From JAPLST01 sp964397565 (GTDB lineage: Bacteria > Auribacterota > UBA3054 > JAPLST01): a stretch of 64,000 nt of DNA. The number at the start of each line of letters is the position of its first letter. Position 1 is the stretch's first letter. A model generated the notes under the pieces. The model ran no database searches. It was not told the DNA's origin and saw nothing but the letters and a program-made list of their open reading frames with translations. Shown piece after piece: positions 15,823-23,294 of this stretch. The DNA lies in assembly GCA_964397565.1 (NCBI GenBank), contig CAYNJC010000017.1, positions 1-64,000 of the forward strand, read 5' to 3'. The position numbers and the translations under genes are program-made.

Positions 15823-18474
15823 TCATTGACTGAATGTATGCCATTGCTGTGCGCCATGGTGCCGGCGCATGTGGATGATGAGTGCCAGCATGAGCAGGCC
15901 GGTGAAACATGGTTCGGGGACGACGCGCGGCACCAACTCGTCGCTGACCGGCGTCAAGCCCGCCGCTTGAAATTGCGCGTCCGTCTCGAGCACCACGGCG
16001 CCGGAGACGGGCGTGACCACATGCTGCGCCGTTGCCAAAACGACGGCGTTGCTGGTCGCGCTGGCGCGGCGCTGGCCGCACAAGATGTGCACTTGATCGT
16101 TGGCCCACAACCGGGCCACGTGCGCGTCGGCGCACATGCTGGCGGTGTTGAAGCCGGGATTCTCACACCAGCGCACGACGCGCACCGCGGATGCCGCGGG
16201 CTGCCATTGCGCCAGCAGTCGTTCGAGATCATGCGCCGGTTGGCCGAACCGCGTGGCGCTCTGCAAGGCAACCAGACCGTTGAGTTGCGCGGCCAGTGCA
16301 TTCGGGCCGGTGCCGCATTGCAGATCAACGATGACGGGCGACCACGGCTGGCGCGCAAGCCGCTGGCGCAGGGCCTCGATGTCGCGCGATTGCAGCGGTT
16401 GCGTGGCATGCAACCAGACAATCACGCTGGGTGCGCGCGCGGCGGCAAGATCCCAGGCGCGCGTCAGTGCGTGCGCGTTGTCGCAGCCGCCAGCATACGT
16501 CAGCGCATCCAGCGCGGCGGTTGCCTGCGCATGCGCGGCCGGTGTCCACCATGTTGGCGGTAGCAGCTCGCGCACGGTGTCGCCGGCGCCAAGCAACGCA
16601 ACCTCGACACCCGCCGGCAGGGCGCGCAACGCGTGATATACCATATTGGTATACGCCGCCATCCGCCGGGATTGATCAAGCACCAGCACAATCCGTTGCG
16701 GCGCGGCGGCATTGGTCGCGCTGATATGTTGCCGGACCACCCTGTTGGACGCCGCATCCAGCCAGGCCCACGCATCGGTGCGTTGCGCATCACGCGTCAC
16801 ACGTACGGCCTGAATCTGGTCGAGCGCGGCGGCGCCCAAGTTGCCACGCAAGACCCAGCTATCGTCACGCGCGGCGCACACCATGCCGGTCACCGGCTGC
16901 AGCAACTGCACGGTGGCCGGTGCTTCAAGCCAGAGACCGTGCTCCAACCCGGTGCGGGTCGTAAAATTGCGTTCGCTGAAATACGGCAGGCGCACAAGCC
17001 CTTCTGACAATGTCGGCAGGGTCAAGGGCACGGTGATGCCGATCCGCACTTTCATGGTGCCATTATTAGGTGGCACGGGGAAGCACTGCACCAAGACTTG
17101 ATCGCGCCCGCTGGTGGTGACCAGAATTGGATCGCGGCGTTGCTGGACGATGTCTTCATACGCCTTGCGCGCCTGGGCGCGCGGGGCAAAGGCCGCTTCG
17201 CGCGGCGTGTCGTTCACCCACAACGTGACGCGCGAGACGACCGCATCCGGCGGCAAGACGACTTGGGCGCGCGCCTCGTGCTGCACGGCCGCGTTGTTGC
17301 GAAAAACCATCGTCCATTCGAGGTAGGCCGTGGCGGCGTCTGGATCCACCCTGCCGTCCAATCGCGATTGATCGAGCGATAATCCGCGCAGGCGCGCGGC
17401 GACGGCCTCGCCGCCTTGGTCATAGTCAAAGTGCTCGACATTCGCCATGCGCGTGCGCGGGCCGCTGATGGCAGGCGGGGCGACCGCATTGTACGGCACG
17501 CCAGTGACGCGGTAATAGATATCTTGTGCCTGTGCTGCGGTGACGTCCGGGCCGCTGATGCGGAACAGCAAGGTCAATAAATCAATGGCGAAGCGGCGTT
17601 GCAGGTAACATGCGCGCAGGATGTCAGCGTGATTGCCGGCCACGCGCAGTACCTGGATGCCGCGCGCCTGGGTTGCGTCGTTCTCGCTGACGGCCATTTG
17701 CATGCCGGCCAGTGTCACGGCCTTGGGCACGTCCAGCACCAGCAGTGCCAGCACGCCGATCAGCAGGCCACACCACGCACCGCGCAGGCGCACGCCGACG
17801 GCGGCCGCGCGCTGGCGTAGTCTCTTGCGCAACGAGAAACCGGTGAGCAGTGCCAGCAGCGGCGCCAGCGGCAGCAAGCCAAGGCCGCACATCACAATGC
17901 CCACGATCGCGAACGGCGTAAAGGGCAAGAAGCCCAGCGTGTAATACAAACTAATGCCGAGCGCAATGCTGTTGGTCCACGCGAGTATGCGCCAGTTGCG
18001 GATCTGGTCGCGCCGCAAGGCCAGACAGGCAAGCAAGTTTGCGGGCGGAATGCAGGCCACCAGCACGACATGCCAGACGGTCGGCAAGGGATCGAACAAT
18101 TCAGTGGTGCAGACGCCGGTCAGCAATTCAAAGAGCCAGGCGAACAACGGCAAGGCCACGCCACACGCGATGCAGGCGACCAATGCAAAACCGGAGAGCA
18201 GCGGCGTGGTCTGGGCGCACGTAGCCGGCGCGGGCGGCGCGAACTGATTTGGCGCATCGCACGTGGCCGCCGGGTCCTGCATGCCGGACAGCAGGCGCAG
18301 CACATCCTCGCGCGTAAGCATTGCAATGCCGGCGCGCGCGGCCTCTTCGGTGATGTGGCTGCGCAAATCATCCAACACTTCCGCGGGATCGGCGCCAGCA
18401 GCGACAAACCGGGCACGGTTGCGTTCGCAATACTCGATCAATTCTGCTTCGGCGGGGGAAGTCCACAGTGTCAT
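15823..18474 (-). CDS. VIT domain protein with vWA-like domain and PEP-CTERM sorting signal
   Basis: 883-aa membrane/envelope protein. Order: a cytosolic helical N-terminus (about 1-75, resembling HAAS/DUF1700-like regions that pair with PadR regulators), about six TM helices (80-270), then a VIT (vault/inter-alpha-trypsin) domain (about 350-480) with YLEWTMVFRN and ARKAYEDIVQQRRDP. A vWA-like fold follows (about 575-720) whose metal site is degenerate (D-Q-S-R-R instead of DxSxS). The end V-P-E-P, hydrophobic helix, R-R-H-H matches a PEP-CTERM exosortase tag. ATG 18474 follows the PadR stop as TGA-T-ATG with GGAG 6 nt upstream, so it is preferred over ATG 18513. Comparable VIT proteins are exosortase substrates in Bacteroidota (XrtN system); no exosortase lies in this window. 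Confidence 0.75.
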   Translation of the reverse strand: MTLWTSPAEAELIEYCERNRARFVAAGADPAEVLDDLRSHITEEAARAGIAMLTREDVLRLLSGMQDPAATCDAPNQFAPPAPATCAQTTPLLSGFALVACIACGVALPLFAWLFELLTGVCTTELFDPLPTVWHVVLVACIPPANLLACLALRRDQIRNWRILAWTNSIALGISLYYTLGFLPFTPFAIVGIVMCGLGLLPLAPLLALLTGFSLRKRLRQRAAAVGVRLRGAWCGLLIGVLALLVLDVPKAVTLAGMQMAVSENDATQARGIQVLRVAGNHADILRACYLQRRFAIDLLTLLFRISGPDVTAAQAQDIYYRVTGVPYNAVAPPAISGPRTRMANVEHFDYDQGGEAVAARLRGLSLDQSRLDGRVDPDAATAYLEWTMVFRNNAAVQHEARAQVVLPPDAVVSRVTLWVNDTPREAAFAPRAQARKAYEDIVQQRRDPILVTTSGRDQVLVQCFPVPPNNGTMKVRIGITVPLTLPTLSEGLVRLPYFSERNFTTRTGLEHGLWLEAPATVQLLQPVTGMVCAARDDSWVLRGNLGAAALDQIQAVRVTRDAQRTDAWAWLDAASNRVVRQHISATNAAAPQRIVLVLDQSRRMAAYTNMVYHALRALPAGVEVALLGAGDTVRELLPPTWWTPAAHAQATAALDALTYAGGCDNAHALTRAWDLAAARAPSVIVWLHATQPLQSRDIEALRQRLARQPWSPVIVDLQCGTGPNALAAQLNGLVALQSATRFGQPAHDLERLLAQWQPAASAVRVVRWCENPGFNTASMCADAHVARLWANDQVHILCGQRRASATSNAVVLATAQHVVTPVSGAVVLETDAQFQAAGLTPVSDELVPRVVPEPCFTGLLMLALIIHMRRHHGAQQWHTFSQ

Positions 18475-18475
18475 A

Positions 18476-18853
18476 TCAAGCTCCGGCAAGGGTTGAGCGA
18501 TCGCTGTTTTCAAGCAGCACCGCCAGATAATTGTTCATCAAGCGTGCCGTGGCGCGGCCTTTAGCGGTCAGGGCATAATACTTGCGGGCCGGGCCTGCGG
18601 ACGATTCCTCCAAGCGCGTGTTGACCAGTTTTTGCACGCGCAGGCGCGAGAGCAAGGGATAGATGGTGCCCTCGGTGATGCTCCAGCCGAGCATGCGGGT
18701 CAGGCTTTTGACCAGATCGTAGCCGTAGAATTCGCGCTGGGCCAGGGCGTTCAGAATGCACACTTCCAGCAGGCCTTTGCGCACCTGCACGGTCCAGTTG
18801 TCGAAGTACTCGTCCTGGTCGCGGACGAGGTGGGGGGTAGCAAGCGCAGTCAT
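18476..18853 (-). CDS. PadR family transcriptional regulator
   Basis: 125-aa winged-helix repressor. The PadR core is clear: LLEVCILNALAQREFYGYDLVK, then GTIYPLLSRL in the recognition region, then GPARKYYALTAKGRA in the wing. ATG 18853 is chosen because GGA lies 9 nt upstream; the in-frame ATGs at 18862 and 18925 lack this, and 18925 would overlap the promoter. It directly precedes the VIT gene (1-nt gap) and shares its promoter, so it most likely represses its own operon through the palindrome at 18912-18932. PadR paired with a membrane protein having a small N-terminal helical domain is a recurring arrangement; the inducer is unknown. Confidence 0.88.
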   Translation of the reverse strand: MTALATPHLVRDQDEYFDNWTVQVRKGLLEVCILNALAQREFYGYDLVKSLTRMLGWSITEGTIYPLLSRLRVQKLVNTRLEESSAGPARKYYALTAKGRATARLMNNYLAVLLENSDRSTLAGA

Positions 18854-18911
18854 GGCGGGCATTCCTGGGTGTGTGCGCGCGGCGTGCGCGGCGCGTGAGT
18901 AACGGTGCCAA

Positions 18912-18932
18912 GTACATTGTATCACAAAGTAC
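18912..18932. promoter_or_regulatory. Candidate PadR operator palindrome
   Basis: GTAC-a-TTGT-atc-ACAA-a-GTAC is a 21-bp near-perfect palindrome. It covers the -10 box and the spacer of the padR promoter, the classic position for an autorepressor site. Confidence 0.6.
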
Positions 18933-18944
18933 CATGCGTGTCAA
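18916..18944 (-). promoter_or_regulatory. padR-VIT operon promoter
   Basis: On the minus strand TTGACA (18944-18939), 17-bp spacer, TACAAT (18921-18916): near-consensus sigma70 boxes about 63 bp before ATG 18853. Confidence 0.7.
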
Positions 18945-19281
18945 GCGGGGAGGGGCGGCGCGCCCAGATCCGGCGCCGCGCGCCGAAAATCGCGTTACCG
19001 TGGCCACGCGTGTCTGCCGCTGCCGCGCCACGCATCGGCCGCATCAGCTCCTCCACCGAATACCGATTACTGAACACTGATCGCTGATCTTGGTAGGTGC
19101 GCAGGTAGGAAGGATGTTGCTACGCCACACCACCGTCATCGCCTCCGCCGCGACCGGGCGGGAATGCACGGTCGGCCTTGCAGAAATCACATTTACGAGT
19201 TGCCGAAATCAGGTGGCGCAGCGGTGGCGACCCCGTCAGAGAATGAATGCGGCCGGCGCTCTTGGATACGTAGTGCTGCGG

Positions 19282-20280
19282 TCACCCGCGCGGGGCGGCA
19301 ACGAAGGCCGGGAAGATATCCGCGTCCAGCGTGCTGGCGCCGCGCGCGCCATACACTTGCCAGCCGCGATAGGCAATCATGCGTGCGTTGTCGGTGCAGA
19401 GCGCAAAAGATGGCAGCAGCACGCGCACGCCCTGCCGTGCGCCCTCGGCGAGAAAGTGTTCACGCAGGCGCGTGTTGGCGGTGACGCCGCCGCCCAGCAC
19501 GACGGTCGCGCGCCGAAAATGGCGGGCGGCACGCAGCGTTTTCCGCACCAGCACGTCAACGATGGCCTCCTGGTACGCAGCGGCGACGTCCGGCAGGTGG
19601 GCTTCCGGATGGTCGCGCCGGAAATAGACCAAGGCGGTCTTCAACCCGGAGAAACTGAAATCCCAACTCTGATCATGCAGCATCGCGCGCGGAAAGGCAT
19701 ACGCGCGGGGATTGCCGCCGCGGGCCAGCTCTTGGAGGGCCTGCCCGCCCGGATATCCCAAGCCGAGGAGCTTTGCGCCTTTATCGAACGCCTCGCCGGC
19801 GGCGTCATCGCGCGTGCGGCCCAAAACCGTGTACTGCAACGCGTCGTGAATATCCACCAGCAGCGTATGCCCGCCGGAGACGACCAGCGCCAAAAACGGC
19901 GTATGCACCTCTGCTTCCGCACCGGCAGCATACATGTGCGCCTCGATGTGATTCACGGCGACGAACGGCACGGCCAGCCCGGCCGCCAGCGCCTTGCCGT
20001 AACTCAGCCCGACGATCAAGGCGCCCGCCAAGCCCGGACCGGCAGTCGCGGCGACATGGGTGATCGCAGCCAAGGCAATGCCCGCGTCGGCGCAGACGGC
20101 GTGGGTCAGCGGTGAAATGGTTTCGAGATGGCAGCGACTGGCCAGTTCCGGCACCACGCCGCCATAGGGCGCATGCACGGCAAGTTGGCGCGCAACACGC
20201 TCGAAAAAGCGGCCGGATTCGGGATGATACAGCGCAGCGGCCGTCTCGTCACACGAGCTTTCAAGGCCGAGCACCCACAT
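19282..20280 (-). CDS. tsaD: tRNA N6-adenosine threonylcarbamoyltransferase TsaD
   Basis: 332-aa ASKHA-fold enzyme that transfers the threonylcarbamoyl group from TC-AMP to A37 of ANN-decoding tRNAs, working with TsaB and TsaE. The N-terminal LGLESSCDET motif and the metal-binding H111-x-E-x-H115 (NHIEAHM) are intact, as is the later SGGHT box. Length is normal (about 335-345). It starts 2 nt after the preceding lipoprotein stop, the last gene of a ctp-lipoprotein-tsaD run. Partners TsaB/TsaE/TsaC are not in the window. Confidence 0.96.
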   Translation of the reverse strand: MWVLGLESSCDETAAALYHPESGRFFERVARQLAVHAPYGGVVPELASRCHLETISPLTHAVCADAGIALAAITHVAATAGPGLAGALIVGLSYGKALAAGLAVPFVAVNHIEAHMYAAGAEAEVHTPFLALVVSGGHTLLVDIHDALQYTVLGRTRDDAAGEAFDKGAKLLGLGYPGGQALQELARGGNPRAYAFPRAMLHDQSWDFSFSGLKTALVYFRRDHPEAHLPDVAAAYQEAIVDVLVRKTLRAARHFRRATVVLGGGVTANTRLREHFLAEGARQGVRVLLPSFALCTDNARMIAYRGWQVYGARGASTLDADIFPAFVAAPRG

Positions 20281-20282
20281 GG

Positions 20283-20783
20283 CTAGGGCTTTTGCGCCGC
20301 AGGCGGGGCGGATGTGGTCGTGGGGCCGGGCGCGGCCTCGAGTGGGGTGGTGGCAGCGAGCGCGCGCTGCCGGGCGCGCTCTTGTTGCGGTTGCGCAAAC
20401 TCGATCCGGTAAATCGGATAATTCTCGTCGAGCTTGAACTCATACCAGCGAATGAATTGCATGTCGCTGTCGCTTTCGCCGATCGTCATATAGTAGTCAA
20501 ACGGATAGGCGGCCTCCTGCTTGAAGAACTTGGTGATCTCCGCCAGCGGTCGGTCGCCTTTGTCCTTGAAGCGAATGGAACGCTCAACCCAGGTGCGCCC
20601 TTTCATGCTGCGCGGCGTGGTGCGGAAGTCAATCACATCCTTGGGCGTATAGCCGATTTTGTTGAACGACTCATCAATGGATGCTTGCGACACCGTGACG
20701 CGCTCGTCAAAGGAGGTGCAGGCGCACAGCCCCAGGCAGATGGTCAACGGCAGGAGCCGGCTAATCAGTGGATGCATGGTCAT
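20283..20783 (-). CDS. Small lipoprotein, unknown function
   Basis: 166 aa. A hydrophobic signal ends in L-C-A-C (lipobox-like, Cys near residue 21), then a soluble domain with Trp/Tyr/Arg-rich strands (GRTWVERSIRF, YYMTIGESDSDMQFIRWYEF). The tail is Ala/Pro/Thr-rich. ATG 20783 follows the ctp stop as TGA-G-ATG, so it is translationally coupled; a much longer in-frame reading back to 20939 lies inside ctp and is rejected. No family recognised. Its place between a periplasmic protease and tsaD suggests envelope localisation only. Confidence 0.65.
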   Translation of the reverse strand: MTMHPLISRLLPLTICLGLCACTSFDERVTVSQASIDESFNKIGYTPKDVIDFRTTPRSMKGRTWVERSIRFKDKGDRPLAEITKFFKQEAAYPFDYYMTIGESDSDMQFIRWYEFKLDENYPIYRIEFAQPQQERARQRALAATTPLEAAPGPTTTSAPPAAQKP

Positions 20784-20784
20784 C

Positions 20785-22164
20785 TCATGGTGGAGCGTTA
20801 GTGACAGCGGGCAGCGCAACCGGCGCGGCGGGCATTTCCATGAAACGCGCAAGGCCGCCGCTGCCCAGCACGCGCAAAGCGTTGAGAATATCAACGGCGC
20901 GTTCCAATTGGGTGTCGCGCGCGGCGCGCAATGCGTCATAGTGCGCGCGCTCTGCTTTCGTCAGCTGGGCCGGGTCTGCTTTCCGAAAGGCGTTTGACCG
21001 TTTCTCAATCAGCTTGATCTCGTCATCCAACGTGAGCTGCACGTCGATATGCGGGTAAATGCCGGTGCCGTGAATGCAGACGCCCGAGGGTGTATAGTAT
21101 TTCGCCGTGGTCAGCCGCAACGAGCAGTTGTTGTTGCCGATCGGCAGGACGGTCTGCACCGAGCCCTTGCCGAACGTTTTGCTGCCGATCACCAGGCCGC
21201 GCTGGTTGTCCTTGATCGCGCCGGTCACAATTTCCGAGGCGCTGGCCGAGGCCCCGTTCACCAGCACGACCAGCGGCATGCGATACTGTGCGCCCGCGCC
21301 GCTCGCGCGAAATACTTGCTCGTGACGCAAGACCCGGCTGCGCACCGAGACAATCACCGTGTTGCTCTCCAAAAACATGTCCGCCATCTTGATGGCTTCG
21401 ACCAAGAGACCGCCACCGTTGTTGCGCATGTCCAACACCAGCGCCCACATGCCTTGCGTGACCAAGCCGTCAATCGCGGTCTGCAGTTCGCTGGCGGTGG
21501 TCTTGTCAAAGGCCGTCACGCGCACATAGCCGATGTGATTAGTCGGATCAATGATCGCGGCGTCGCGCACGCGTTTGACTTTGATGACCGCGCGCGTCAG
21601 GGTGAAGTCTTTGAGCTCGCGCCGCTCCTGCAATCGGCGTTGGATGGTGAGACGCATCTCCGTGCCGGGCTTGCCGCGCATGCGTTTGATGGCCTCGTTG
21701 ATGCTCAGGTTGCGCGCGCTCTCGTCGCCGATCTTGACAATCTGATCGAACGGCATCAGCCCGGCCTCGGCCGCCGGCGTGCCTTCGATCGGTGCGATCA
21801 CTGTCAAGTATTCGTCGCGGATGCCCAGTTCAATGCCGATCCCGCCGAATTCGCCCTCGGTCTCGATTTTCAGTTCCTCGGTTGCTTCCGGCTCCATGAA
21901 TTCGCTGTGCGGATCCAGCGCGCGCATCAGGCCGTGCAGCGCATTGTACATCACATTGGTCGGATTCACCTCATCCACATATTCGCTCTCGACGATCGTC
22001 AGGCACGACGCGAATAAATCGAGAAACGGGAACAATTCTTGCGGCGCGGGGGCGGGGGCGGTGTCAGACGCGCTTGCGGGCGCGGCCGCGCGCACCAGCG
22101 TGGCCAGCGCAAGACCAATCAGCCACGCGCGGGTGGCACAGCTGCGGATAGTCAAGTTCATCAT
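20785..22164 (-). CDS. ctp: C-terminal processing protease (S41 family)
   Basis: 459-aa periplasmic Ser/Lys protease. A signal peptide (1-32) is followed by an S41 N-terminal helical domain, a PDZ domain (about 105-180, FGGIGIELG), and the catalytic core with the VNGASASASE serine motif (302-311) and the lysine K333 in SKTFGKGSVQT. All of these are intact. Members process or degrade exported proteins from their C-termini. Perfect AAAGGAG lies 6 nt before ATG 22164. The promoter at 22186-22214 drives a three-gene operon ctp-lipoprotein-tsaD. Confidence 0.94.
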   Translation of the reverse strand: MMNLTIRSCATRAWLIGLALATLVRAAAPASASDTAPAPAPQELFPFLDLFASCLTIVESEYVDEVNPTNVMYNALHGLMRALDPHSEFMEPEATEELKIETEGEFGGIGIELGIRDEYLTVIAPIEGTPAAEAGLMPFDQIVKIGDESARNLSINEAIKRMRGKPGTEMRLTIQRRLQERRELKDFTLTRAVIKVKRVRDAAIIDPTNHIGYVRVTAFDKTTASELQTAIDGLVTQGMWALVLDMRNNGGGLLVEAIKMADMFLESNTVIVSVRSRVLRHEQVFRASGAGAQYRMPLVVLVNGASASASEIVTGAIKDNQRGLVIGSKTFGKGSVQTVLPIGNNNCSLRLTTAKYYTPSGVCIHGTGIYPHIDVQLTLDDEIKLIEKRSNAFRKADPAQLTKAERAHYDALRAARDTQLERAVDILNALRVLGSGGLARFMEMPAAPVALPAVTNAPP

Positions 22165-22185
22165 CCAGTGCTCCTTTAAAGGAAA

Positions 22186-22214
22186 AGTATAGCAAGCTGG
22201 CCGGCGCGCGTCAA
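22186..22214 (-). promoter_or_regulatory. ctp operon promoter
   Basis: On the minus strand TTGACG (22214-22209), 17-bp spacer ending in TTGC, TATACT (22191-22186), 22 bp before the ATG and right before AAAGGAG. Confidence 0.65.
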
Positions 22215-22327
22215 ACGCCCCTTAATACTCTGCACTTTCGCTACAAGGTAAAGGCGTTGGTGAGAGAAGTCCGGCCGCTGCGGTTGCAGAGTCCGGCCGT
22301 CCCGCTTCGTCACCCTGCTGCCGCAGG

Positions 22328-22367
22328 CGACCCCGCGCCCTTGCAGCGTGGGTGAAGAAGATTGACC
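22328..22367 (+). repeat. Copy 2 of the GTGGGTGAANAAGATTGA repeat
   Basis: Aligns with 8787-8826, with a weaker stem than copy 1. It is intergenic here, whereas copy 1 lies across a stop codon. Confidence 0.45.
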
Positions 22368-22403
22368 ACCGCAAGAGCGGAATTGTGAATATCTGCCCAG
22401 TGT

Positions 22404-22432
22404 TTGGCTTTTCAACCCCGTTTTGCTACAAT
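22404..22432 (+). promoter_or_regulatory. panB promoter
   Basis: TTGGCT (22404-22409), 17-bp spacer ending TTTTGC, TACAAT (22427-22432). Confidence 0.5.
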
Positions 22433-22468
22433 ACCTTATGCTAATCATGGTCAAAACGACGTGAGGAA

Positions 22469-23290
22469 ATGATGCAACAAGTGTCATCATCCGTGGCGGC
22501 GGCGCGTGGGCTTGCCGCGTTGCGCGCCAAGAAACAGCAGCGTGAGCGGATTGTCGCGCTAACGGCCTACGATTGGCTGACGGCCTCGTGGCTGGCGCAA
22601 TGCCCGGTGGATTTCCTGCTGGTGGGCGATTCGCTCGCGAATGTCGTTGCCGGCCATCAGACGACCTTGCCGGTAACGATGGACGAGATGGTCTATCACA
22701 CCCGCATGGTTGTGCGTGGCGCCGGTGTGGTGCCGGTGATTGCCGACCTGCCGTTCCTCTCGTACGAAGTGACGCCCGAGGCGGCCGTGCTCAATGCCGG
22801 CCGGCTGGTGAAGGAGGCTGGCGCGAGCGGTGTCAAACTCGAGGGTGGCGCGGATATGGCGCCGACGATCGAACGGATTGTGCGCGCCCACATTCCCGTC
22901 CTCGGCCACATTGGCCTGACGCCGCAATCTGTGCTCGAACTGGGCGGCTTCAAAGTGCAGGGCACACACGACAGCGACGCCGAGCGCCTGCGCGCGCATG
23001 CCCGGGCGGTGCAGGAGGCGGGTGCTTTCGCCCTCGTGCTCGAATGCATTCCGGGCGTGCTGGCCGCGGCGATCACGGCTGATGTGGCGATTCCGACGAT
23101 CGGGATTGGCGCCGGGCCCGACTGCGATGGGCAGATTCTGGTCACGCAGGATCTGCTGGGCTGGTTTGACCAACCCAAGAAATTTGTGAAACAGTATGCG
23201 CACTGTCGTCAGACCGCAACGGCGGCCGTCACCGCCTTTGCGGCGGATGTGCGCGCCGGGCGGTTCCCCGACGCCGACCACACCTTTTAA
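22469..23290 (+). CDS. panB: 3-methyl-2-oxobutanoate hydroxymethyltransferase
   Basis: 273-aa TIM-barrel enzyme of pantothenate/CoA synthesis: adds a hydroxymethyl group from 5,10-methylene-THF to 2-oxoisovalerate, giving ketopantoate. Metal and substrate residues are present: D54 in LVGDSLAN, D93 in IADLPF, E125 in VKLEGG. Length is normal. TGAGGAA precedes ATG 22469; ATG 22472 is the alternative. It is followed 4 bp later by a TPR lipoprotein gene; panC and panD are not in the window. Confidence 0.96.
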   Translation: MMQQVSSSVAAARGLAALRAKKQQRERIVALTAYDWLTASWLAQCPVDFLLVGDSLANVVAGHQTTLPVTMDEMVYHTRMVVRGAGVVPVIADLPFLSYEVTPEAAVLNAGRLVKEAGASGVKLEGGADMAPTIERIVRAHIPVLGHIGLTPQSVLELGGFKVQGTHDSDAERLRAHARAVQEAGAFALVLECIPGVLAAAITADVAIPTIGIGAGPDCDGQILVTQDLLGWFDQPKKFVKQYAHCRQTATAAVTAFAADVRAGRFPDADHTF

Positions 23291-23294
23291 TCCC

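Larger units (their letters stand above)
18854..19281. other. Intergenic region tsaD-padR
   Basis: 428 bp between two minus-strand genes. Besides the padR promoter and operator (18912-18944) it holds a GC-rich imperfect hairpin at about 18956-18990. The rest carries no recognised signal. Confidence 0.6.
22165..22468. other. Divergent promoter region ctp/panB
   Basis: 304 bp holding the two outward promoters and, between them, copy 2 of the hairpin repeat (22328-22367). Nothing else recognised. Confidence 0.6.

Noticed and set aside
18956..18990. GC-rich inverted repeat between tsaD and padR considered as terminator
   Set aside because: No T-run follows on the strand that would need termination; on the other strand there is no gene to terminate.
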